A stretch of DNA of 22,114 bases, taken from the IMG/VR virus record IMGVR_UViG_3300044467_000068, positions 1 through 22,114 of that record; one strand, written 5' to 3'. The position numbers were made by a program, and so were the translations under genes. Under the pieces are notes generated by a model. It saw only the letters and a list, made by a program, of their open reading frames with translations. It was not told the origin of the DNA and made no database searches. The stretch is from a virus. Below, one piece after another: positions 15,753-21,384 of this stretch (within the stretch, counting starts at the first letter, position 1; every line of letters starts with the position of its first letter).

Positions 15753-16202
15753 TCACGTAGTGAATGCCATCTCATAACAAAAATTCCGATTATAGGTACT
15801 GTTCACAAACGTCGTTGTATTAATGACTATTACGCCAGTGCTGTTTTCTTGAGGTATATGAAAATGCTGTGACTGGTCTTGGGTAAATTCCTCAAAATTC
15901 ACCGGACTCATAGGAACAATCAATGACACTAAATTGCAATAGCTTTGAGCAAGCGCACTACTAGCAAATTTTAATCCAGACGTTAATGCAAAATACACAT
16001 TGTGTCCTTGAGCATTACTCCCTATTCCATCACAGATAGAATCTGATCCAAGTAAACACATCGGACTTTCACAACACCGATCGCATGTCGTGAAGGTTTT
16101 AGCTGAACCACCCGAAAGAGTTATCGAACCAATCAGCCCATTGTAATCTGAGCTAGATCCAAACGTCGTTCCCGCTCTCGCAATCCATGACAACTCAATC
16201 AC
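15753..16202 (-). CDS. Cysteine-containing hypothetical protein
   Basis: A 149-aa protein I do not recognise. It looks beta-rich, with many Ser, Thr and Gly residues, and carries a cysteine cluster TCDRCCESPMCLLGSDSICDG near residues 39-60 and two more cysteines later. There is no signal peptide or membrane helix. The C-terminal half has NTTTFVNSTYNRNF. The start is GTG 16202, about 10 nt after the previous stop. Composition and length would fit a small virion decoration or adhesion domain, but no motif supports that. It belongs to a three-gene island flanked by the two repeat arrays. Confidence 0.65.
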   Translation of the reverse strand: MIELSWIARAGTTFGSSSDYNGLIGSITLSGGSAKTFTTCDRCCESPMCLLGSDSICDGIGSNAQGHNVYFALTSGLKFASSALAQSYCNLVSLIVPMSPVNFEEFTQDQSQHFHIPQENSTGVIVINTTTFVNSTYNRNFCYEMAFTT

Positions 16203-16211
16203 CTCATTTCC

Positions 16212-16475
16212 CTATGAAAATCTTACCCCTTTTTTCTTGCAAGCTGAAACCACATATGTTTCGTCCTCCGTCTTCTCAACAATAATAAGATATTCAGGAG
16301 GACACTCCCCTTTTTCTACCTCATCAAATAGATCCGACACAGCTATGTACTCAACTGAATTTTTATGGAACATCATTTCCGCCCTATATATTAACATTCT
16401 GCCAGTGATTGCCATTACTAATTCCGGCGATTCTAAAATATCTGTCCTCGAAATATCGAACGTTCCTAATCTCAA
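16212..16475 (-). CDS. Small hypothetical phage protein
   Basis: An 87-aa acidic protein of unknown function. The central part (EYIAVSDLFDEVEKGECPPEYLIIVEK) looks like a small alpha/beta domain. The start is TTG 16475 with AGAGGGAAG upstream, and it is the first gene after array 2. Its leader shares the 10-mer TTTCTGGTCA (plus strand) with the leader of the gene that follows array 1. The stop is 10 nt before the next start, so the two are probably co-transcribed. Confidence 0.6.
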   Translation of the reverse strand: MRLGTFDISRTDILESPELVMAITGRMLIYRAEMMFHKNSVEYIAVSDLFDEVEKGECPPEYLIIVEKTEDETYVVSACKKKGVRFS

Positions 16476-16514
16476 AGATTATCTTCCCTCTTTCTGGTCA
16501 GATTTTTAAATAAA

Positions 16515-17017
16515 TGGTTCGCTCTAACACAATGTTTCAATCTACGAATATGGCTCACTCATAGAATTTGTTTTTCATCGGATAATTTGGTTCACTCGCG
16601 TTATTTGGGGATGCTCATGACAATTGATTCACTCGCAAGGACTGGAACTCTCCTCCCTTGTGGTTCACTCCAAGCATCTGGTCATCTCTTGGGGATTGAT
16701 TCGCTCGTTTTCTTTGCTATCATCACACATTATGACTCTCTCAGTTGATATGATTCACTCTCAAATTCTGGATCGCTCATCTATGTTCGGTAAACCTCTA
16801 TACAATTGGCTCACTCATCTCACTTGTTACTATCTTTTATTTCGGATCACTCTTCCAATCTGAAAAGATCAACTGCATTGGTTCACTCGACTTGTTTGGC
16901 ACTCTCACGCACCTTGGTTCGCTCAGGTGTTATGTTACTATCCCTTTCCACTGGCTCACTCAATCGCTATGTTTTTAGTCTAGATATATGGTTCGCTCAT
17001 CACGAATGTTTTTAATC
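16515..17017 (-). repeat. Array 2: about 28 degenerate 18-nt repeats
   Basis: Coding-strand consensus GAGTGAACCA followed by 8 variable nt. On the plus strand, TGGTTCACTC-like words start at 16515, 16551, 16588, 16625, 16661, 16697, 16751, 16769, 16807, 16843, 16879, 16915, 16952 and 16989, each with at most two mismatches. Weaker TG-N6-TC words fill nearly every intermediate 18-nt step (for example 16533, 16569, 16606, 16643, 16679, 16715, 16733, 16787, 16825, 16861, 16897, 16933, 16970, 17007). Strong and weak units thus alternate, giving a 36-nt dyad. Spacing drifts to 19 or 20 at several steps, so the array is not read in one frame. It fills the whole gap between pseB and the next gene. 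The function is unknown. Confidence 0.85.
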
Positions 17018-17031
17018 TCTATGGTAATGGC

Positions 17032-18003
17032 TTACGAAATACCTTTTGCAATCTCTTCGATACTCAAGAAATCCTCATTCTCATCACTTACATATCTTGC
17101 TTTCTTGAACGGTTCTCCCTCGATCCTGCCTCTTTGAAACCAATTTTGGGGACTTTCTATAACAAAAAATTTACCAGCATCAATCGTCATTGGGGCTTCT
17201 TGCTCACTAATAAGGGCCTCATGCAATTTTTCCCCTTCTCGAATGCCGATAAATTTATTATTCGACTTTGGTGCTATAGCTCTTTTTAAATCAAGAATTC
17301 TAACGCTCGGAATCTTAGGGATAAATATCTCTCCACCGTGCATCTCCTTAATCGCACTCGCCACAACCTCACACGCCTTTTCCGGTTGTAACCAGAATCT
17401 TGTCATTCTTATATCCGTGATTGTGATCTCTTGTCCTTCTTCTCTCTGCTTTATCATGAGTGGCACAACACTTCCACGAGATCCAATTACATTTCCATAC
17501 CTAACACAACTAAAACGGGTTTTTGTTCCACTCGCATAGGCATTTCCATTAATGAATAATCTTTCAGATAAAAATTTAGTTCCTCCATATGTGTTACTCG
17601 GACTACACGCCTTATCTGTGCTTATACCCATGACCCGTTCAACATTTTCGTCGATCGCAGATTCAATCAGATTTTGAACCCCTATCACGTTTGTCTTAAC
17701 TGCCTCGTAAGGGTTATATTCACATGCAGGAACTTGTTTTAGAGCTGCAGCATGTATTACTATATCAATTCCGTGCAACGCTCTCCTGAGACGTTCCCTA
17801 TCCCTTACATCACCAATAAAAAAACGAATACGTTCATCATCGTATCCGTTCATTCTCATCTCATGTTGCTTTAACTCATCCCTTGAAAAAACAATAATCC
17901 TCTTTGGTTTTTCTTTTTCCAAGATCCATTTTATGAAATGTCTTCCAAAAGTTCCTGTCCCTCCGGTGATCAAAATTTGCTTATCTAAAAAGCAATACGG
18001 CAT
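17032..18003 (-). CDS. pseB: UDP-GlcNAc 4,6-dehydratase (PseB-like)
   Basis: A 323-aa short-chain dehydrogenase/reductase-fold enzyme that makes a UDP-4-keto-6-deoxy sugar. The NAD(P)-binding motif is ITGGTGTFGRHFI; FSRDELKQHEM is the PseB/CapE/FnlA signature that follows. HAAALKQVPACEYNPYEAV, STDKACSP and YGGTK (catalytic YxxxK) complete the active site, and GIREGEKLHEALISEQEA is the conserved C-terminal block. ATG 18003 has AAGGGGG at 18014-18020, overlapping the stop of the broken small gene upstream. With the PseC-like enzyme it supplies the first two steps of a pseudaminic-type pathway. It ends where array 2 begins. Confidence 0.92.
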   Translation of the reverse strand: MPYCFLDKQILITGGTGTFGRHFIKWILEKEKPKRIIVFSRDELKQHEMRMNGYDDERIRFFIGDVRDRERLRRALHGIDIVIHAAALKQVPACEYNPYEAVKTNVIGVQNLIESAIDENVERVMGISTDKACSPSNTYGGTKFLSERLFINGNAYASGTKTRFSCVRYGNVIGSRGSVVPLMIKQREEGQEITITDIRMTRFWLQPEKACEVVASAIKEMHGGEIFIPKIPSVRILDLKRAIAPKSNNKFIGIREGEKLHEALISEQEAPMTIDAGKFFVIESPQNWFQRGRIEGEPFKKARYVSDENEDFLSIEEIAKGIS

Positions 18004-18018
18004 TAAATATGTTCCCCC

Positions 18019-18223
18019 TTAACCTCTCGCAATAGAAGCATTGGCCCACATCACGACTTCTTCTAGTTTTGTATTCGCTAAAGATTTTTCTCGACTATTA
18101 GGGCATAAACTATTGATCATGTATGCAAGTTCTTTAGCCTTTTCTCGAATTTCAAAAATACTTTTCAGGTTGTCCAGGCTTTGGTGGATGGTATTTATAA
18201 TTATTTTCGATTATTGGATTCAA
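18019..18223 (-). pseudogene. Acb2/Tad1-hairpin-like small protein gene, broken by one extra T
   Basis: From TTG 18223 (AGGGGGGG 9 nt upstream) the frame reads a YHPPKPGQPEKYF segment, then hits TGA. Removing one T from the 5-T run at 18154-18158 continues as EIREKAKELAYMINSLCP, NSREKSLANTKLEE and VVMWANASIARG up to the TAA at 18019. The repaired product, about 67 aa, matches the small phage family with PESREKSLALTKLEEAxxWANAxIAR patterns to which the anti-CBASS protein Acb2 belongs (Acb2/Tad1 hairpin domain). Acb2 sequesters cyclic nucleotide signals. The family match is from memory of the motif. The break may be real decay or a homopolymer sequencing error. Confidence 0.75.
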
Positions 18224-18238
18224 TTTAATCAACCCCCC

Positions 18239-18982
18239 CTAGATTCCTTTTAATGGAATACTCACCCTTGGATCAATATCTTTTGACATATCGAACTTAA
18301 CAATTCTGTTGCCCCATTTTTTTTCTAGCAAAAGTAGATGTTCCAACTCTTTTTGCTTAGTCCTATATGAAACAACCCCACCAATTTTGTTAATGTGATT
18401 GACTAGGTAATAGAATTTATTGAATCTTAATATTTTATGGTAACGATGCAAGACTTGTAGGCACATATCATAATCTTCTTTGAGATAAATTCTTTCATCA
18501 TACCGAATCGGATTATTACAGAATGCCTGAAAAGGCCCTAAACACACTGACAACATAGAGAATGGTGAATACTCCCGATAAAATTTTGGGTCAGATTGTA
18601 CATTCAATCCCCACATGACCGTTCCCAAATCACGGCACATCTGGAAACCATTTTCAAGTAAATTACTAACTTGATCACAATTCAATTTGACCTGTCTTCT
18701 ACCCTCGATCATTCCAATATGATCATAATCATCATCAACGATAGCCATATTTCCATTTCCCATGTCACCATAATTATTCATAATATAATTTCTTTTCTTG
18801 ACTATATTTCCATCACCTTCATCTGGGATTACTAATAATTCACAACCATTACTATACTGATACTTCTCGTATTCATCTCTTTGACTTTCAGGAATAACAA
18901 TCTTTGCATTTCTAAATACCTTATCACTGCTTACCCCGCCAGCTCGCTTATAAGAGATGATAAATACTTGATAATTACTCAT
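18239..18982 (-). CDS. TET-associated-type glycosyltransferase (TAGT-like), putative DNA glycosyltransferase
   Basis: A 247-aa GT-A-like glycosyltransferase. It starts NYQVFIISYKRAGGVSSDK, has IVIPESQRDEYEKYQ, a KRNYIM segment and MAIVDDDYDHIG, where the DDD triad would bind the metal-nucleotide sugar. A later YLKEDYDMCLQVLHRY block fits the TET-associated glycosyltransferase family described in phages that glycosylate hydroxymethylpyrimidines. ATG 18982 is preferred over TTG 18994; it starts a few nt after the parB-like stop. No TET/JBP dioxygenase or DNA base hydroxymethylase is in this window, so the acceptor is unproven. It could also be the transferase that uses the sugar made by the nearby pathway. 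Confidence 0.66.
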   Translation of the reverse strand: MSNYQVFIISYKRAGGVSSDKVFRNAKIVIPESQRDEYEKYQYSNGCELLVIPDEGDGNIVKKRNYIMNNYGDMGNGNMAIVDDDYDHIGMIEGRRQVKLNCDQVSNLLENGFQMCRDLGTVMWGLNVQSDPKFYREYSPFSMLSVCLGPFQAFCNNPIRYDERIYLKEDYDMCLQVLHRYHKILRFNKFYYLVNHINKIGGVVSYRTKQKELEHLLLLEKKWGNRIVKFDMSKDIDPRVSIPLKGI

Positions 18983-18986
18983 GATT

Positions 18987-19640
18987 TCATACAATCCTAT
19001 CTAAGATATCAGCACCACGAATTACCCGGCCAGTTCCCTTTCTGACATAACCTTCTTTACTATCAAGTGCATGCTTCGACTTTATATTAAATTTATCTTG
19101 GGCAACTTGCCAATCTAATGTGTTATCAAAATAGAGCACAATATAATTGTGCTCCTCAAGAAGTTCCTCAGTAAATTCAAATTCAGGTGTTTCACCTTCC
19201 ATAGGCGAAAATTTATCCATGATCTTACTGACTTCTTTTTCATCAAAGCCAATAGATTCAAAATATGCCGGATCAATCTCACCCAACAATAAATGTAATT
19301 TTTCAAGATCCCAATCTCCACTGATTTTATTTAAGGCAATATTTAATTTTTTTTCTTTTTTCTCATCAACATTTATAACCGAAACTTGGATCTCTTCATA
19401 ACCGAGCTCCTTCATGACCTTTAACCTTTGATGTCCGCCAACGATTCTATTTGTCTTCTCATTCCAGATAATAGGTTCAACATAATCATAAGATTGTAAC
19501 GATTTTTTTAACTTCTTATACTCCGGGTCACTAGGTTTAAGATCTGCCCTTGGGTTATATTCCGCAGGAACTAGATCATCGATATTCATCATTCTTAATT
19601 TGATATTAGTCACCTTTACTTGTTTTATATCTTCATCCAT
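18987..19640 (-). CDS. ParB/Srx-fold N-terminal domain protein
   Basis: A 217-aa protein whose N-terminal part is a ParB-type domain: IDDLVPAEYNPR, a central VEPIIWNEKTNRIVGGHQRL (the GGHQR nucleotide-binding motif) and a VINVDEKKEKKLNIALNKISG segment. In phages such proteins sit next to terS and are linked to DNA modification or packaging rather than plasmid partition. No ParA partner or canonical parS site is seen. The ATG overlaps the terS stop as TAATG, so the two are translationally coupled, and the glycosyltransferase follows. The C-terminal half (LEEHNYIVLYFDNTLDWQVA) is typical of this phage version. Confidence 0.88.
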   Translation of the reverse strand: MDEDIKQVKVTNIKLRMMNIDDLVPAEYNPRADLKPSDPEYKKLKKSLQSYDYVEPIIWNEKTNRIVGGHQRLKVMKELGYEEIQVSVINVDEKKEKKLNIALNKISGDWDLEKLHLLLGEIDPAYFESIGFDEKEVSKIMDKFSPMEGETPEFEFTEELLEEHNYIVLYFDNTLDWQVAQDKFNIKSKHALDSKEGYVRKGTGRVIRGADILDRIV

Positions 19641-20131
19641 TAACCAAGTTCCCCCTCAGTAACGGTACTATTTGAAATTATATTTAATGAATTGAATTTT
19701 TGAATAAGTCTTTGCTTAACCTCTTCAACTTGAACTGGTTTTCCACCCGGCCCACTTATTTCATGACTTTCCCTTTTTCCCCATCGATCTGGATATTTTC
19801 TTTCTAATCGCCATGCTGCAGCTTGCCATGTTCCCCGAGCAGCATCCCCGATTATAATCACATCACGAATTTCCGCTGCAGCTTGGGCTTTTTTTATAGC
19901 AACTGAAAATTCCATAAACGGTGTCTCTGATTTTATAGGTCTTGCATCCACATCTTCTTCAAGTCTACTCGCTTCCCTTTCTCCTCTTCTAACCCAATCC
20001 CTAACCGTAGAATGAGCCAACCCAACATAAGATGCAGCAGTCTCAAGATAATTTCCAGATCTTATTGCTCTAACTATTTCATTTTGTATTTCTATCGTTA
20101 TTTTAGTAGGTCTGCCTACCTTTTTAGGCAC
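19640..20131 (-). CDS. terS: Phage terminase small subunit
   Basis: A 163-aa DNA-recognition subunit of the packaging enzyme. KKVGRPTKITIEIQNEIVRA leads into a helix-turn-helix ETAASYVGLAHSTVRDWVRRG, followed by an oligomerisation helix (FMEFSVAIKKAQAAAEIR) and WQAAAWRLERKYPDRWGKR, a very common terS segment. I chose the GTG at 20131 (PKKVGRP) because GGGGGTGA lies just upstream; an ATG at 20146 is possible. Its partner terL is about 15.5 kb downstream, an unusual separation. Its transcript begins at the repeat-containing promoter region at 20210-20277. Confidence 0.88.
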   Translation of the reverse strand: MPKKVGRPTKITIEIQNEIVRAIRSGNYLETAASYVGLAHSTVRDWVRRGEREASRLEEDVDARPIKSETPFMEFSVAIKKAQAAAEIRDVIIIGDAARGTWQAAAWRLERKYPDRWGKRESHEISGPGGKPVQVEEVKQRLIQKFNSLNIISNSTVTEGELG

Positions 20132-20156
20132 AGCACTCACCCCCATGAAAATAGCA

Positions 20157-20182
20157 AAAACGACCTCAAAAGAAGCCGTTTT
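20157..20182 (-). terminator. Hairpin with U-tract in the terS leader
   Basis: On the minus strand AAAACGGCTTC (20182-20172) pairs with GAGGTCGTTTT (20167-20157), including G-U pairs, around a TTTT loop, and ends in TTTTTGC. It lies between the likely promoter and the terS ribosome site, so it would act as an attenuator or as the end of the upstream transcript. Confidence 0.5.
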
Positions 20183-20209
20183 GTATACTTGTCTAACTAT
20201 TACACCTTA

Positions 20210-20277
20210 AATATAGCATAGTTCATACAGATTGTATACGGACAAAACCCTGCCAAAACTCTGCCAATTTTCTGCCA
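20210..20277 (-). promoter_or_regulatory. Probable late promoter with three 11-bp TGGCAG repeats
   Basis: CTGCCA (plus strand) occurs at 20250, 20261 and 20272, exactly 11 bp apart, giving three phased TGGCAG half-sites on the coding strand followed by AAAAT, AGTTT and GGTTT. About 35 bp downstream is TGCTATATT, an extended -10 at about 20215-20210, with no good -35. This layout suits activation by a regulator such as the HTH protein encoded just upstream. Two GTATAC words (20184-20189 and 20234-20239) flank the -10. Confidence 0.55.
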
Positions 20278-20281
20278 CAAC

Positions 20282-20713
20282 TTAAAAAATGATCCTTTTA
20301 CCATAATATATAGTCCTTTCCAATTTAACCAATGCCCTCGCCTTAGTCCTTCTGGCATTCCTTTCACTGATTTTCATATCACCACATATCCGATAAAACG
20401 GTTCTCCGTCTATAACTTTTCTTTTTATGATCTCAAATTCGAAATTAGTTAATGCTTTTAATGCACCATCTAATATTTCTAATCTCTGATATATCACAGT
20501 TATTTTCTCTTCCAGCTCTTTCCTTCTCCCAATCAAATTAAGAGCATCCATCTCAGTTGGTTTAGATATATTATAACTTGTACCAACCTTTTCCAAGTTC
20601 ATCGCAGATATACCAGTCGCTTCCAGTGAATATAATTCTGATTTCAATACTTCAACATGTGCTCTGAGTTCGTTTAAGTCTTCATAAAAACCCTCAACTA
20701 AACCCATTAGCAT
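20282..20713 (-). CDS. Late-gene transcriptional regulator-like protein (sigma region 4-like HTH)
   Basis: A 143-aa protein with an N-terminal coiled-coil half (LNELRAHVEVLKSELYSLEA and LIGRRKELEEKITVIYQRLE) and a C-terminal helix-turn-helix, FEIIKRKVIDGEPFYRICGD then KISERNARRTKARALVKLER. The architecture resembles the ArpU/RinA/DUF1492 group of phage regulators usually encoded just before terS and thought to activate late transcription. ATG 20713 follows AGAAAGGAG. The triple TGGCAG repeat begins 5 nt after its stop, which fits activation of terS and downstream genes by this protein. Confidence 0.78.
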   Translation of the reverse strand: MLMGLVEGFYEDLNELRAHVEVLKSELYSLEATGISAMNLEKVGTSYNISKPTEMDALNLIGRRKELEEKITVIYQRLEILDGALKALTNFEFEIIKRKVIDGEPFYRICGDMKISERNARRTKARALVKLERTIYYGKRIIF

Positions 20714-20858
20714 TGTACTCCTTTCTAATTTTATAACTTTGTCCTAAGTTTATTCTATTAAGCAAACTCTGTCACTATGTAACTTTCTGGCTATAATTTC
20801 TATATCTGACAAATAATTGTCCACAATCTGTAGATAACATGTTAATAACTTCCATAAT

Positions 20859-20893
20859 AAAAGACAGACCAATATTTTTTTGGTCTGTCTTTT
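20859..20893. terminator. Strong bidirectional intrinsic terminator
   Basis: A 13-bp perfect stem (20859-20871 with 20881-20893, core AAGACAGACCA / TGGTCTGTCTT) and a 9-nt loop, with T-runs after the stem on both strands. It closes the antitoxin transcript and separates it from the late-regulator gene. The 165 nt from 20714 to 20858 upstream of that gene hold no other feature I can support. Confidence 0.88.
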
Positions 20894-20912
20894 TGTTTTA
20901 TATTTGATTTAT

Positions 20913-21248
20913 CTACCACTCTTCTTTTCCTACTGGACTTCCCCAATCAGTTTCCTCATGCTTATTTTCTGGTGTCACCTTAGATAATAATTTAGTGAGT
21001 TCATATTTTTTTATTTTGGTATCTATAATTTTTTTAATTTCTTCATTAGATTTTAAGAGTTTAAAATACTGTTTTGAATTTCCCATTATACGTAGGTTTT
21101 CTAACATATTGCTATATTCAGCCTCCGAAATCAAAACCACATTTTCCCCATGTTCTCTGGTGATGATAATTGTTTCAAAATCATCTACAACTTTATCACA
21201 ATAATCTTTAAAGTTTTGTCTTACATCCAAATAATATCTCGCTATCAT
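20913..21248 (-). CDS. Phd/YefM-type antitoxin without a neighbouring toxin
   Basis: A 111-aa protein of the Phd/YefM antitoxin fold. The N-terminal DNA-binding domain reads RYYLDVRQNFKDYCDKVVDD then TIIITREHGENVVLISEAEY, the usual core. The C-terminal tail ends ETDWGSPVGKEEW, an extended toxin-wrapping type of end. ATG 21248 follows GAGGTGA. No toxin gene follows: a strong terminator starts 20 nt after the stop. It may neutralise a host RelE/YoeB-like toxin in trans or act only as a repressor; both are inference. Confidence 0.85.
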   Translation of the reverse strand: MIARYYLDVRQNFKDYCDKVVDDFETIIITREHGENVVLISEAEYSNMLENLRIMGNSKQYFKLLKSNEEIKKIIDTKIKKYELTKLLSKVTPENKHEETDWGSPVGKEEW

Positions 21249-21269
21249 TATTATTCACCTCAATCATAT

Positions 21270-21287
21270 TGTACATGATGTTGTACA
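21270..21287. promoter_or_regulatory. Twin TGTACA operator of the antitoxin gene
   Basis: TGTACA occurs at 21270-21275 and 21282-21287, centres 12 bp apart, just upstream of the antitoxin start. TGTACA is the known core of YefM operators, so this is probably an autoregulatory site. Confidence 0.6.
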
Positions 21288-21290
21288 AAT

Positions 21291-21312
21291 AAAAAACAGG
21301 CCATAAGGCCCA
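21291..21312 (-). terminator. Short hairpin with T-run after the amidase
   Basis: On the minus strand GGCC-TTAT-GGCC (21310-21299), extendable by two G-U pairs, is followed by TG and six T residues. The stem is short, so efficiency is uncertain, but the position after the amidase and antitoxin remnant is right. Confidence 0.4.
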
Positions 21313-21330
21313 TTAATTTAAAACTATGGT

Positions 21331-21381
21331 TTATTTCCACATTTCTTCGTCTACTGGATTCCACCAATCAGTTTCTTTATG
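21331..21381 (-). pseudogene. C-terminal remnant of a second Phd/YefM-type antitoxin
   Basis: Sixteen codons and a stop read HKETDWWNPVDEEMWK, closely resembling the HEETDWGSPVGKEEW tail of the intact antitoxin at 20913-21248. There is no start or DNA-binding domain; the remnant begins 3 nt after the amidase stop in another frame. It looks like the end of a lost tandem antitoxin gene. Confidence 0.6.
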
Positions 21382-21384
21382 AAG

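Noticed and set aside
16624-17015. Two overlapping plus-strand frames across array 2 whose translation shows Ser about every third residue in hexads (such as VHSxxL).
   Set aside because: The pattern follows automatically from an 18-nt DNA repeat. The frames are interrupted by 19- and 20-nt spacings, have no ribosome site and oppose all neighbours. A decayed hexapeptide-repeat gene is possible but not supported.
14260-17017. CRISPR arrays.
   Set aside because: Repeats are degenerate, short and tandem without uniform unique spacers, and there are no cas genes.
18987-19640. Plasmid or phage partition system based on the ParB-like gene.
   Set aside because: No ParA and no canonical parS were seen. 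Position next to terS fits the phage ParB/Srx proteins linked to packaging or modification.
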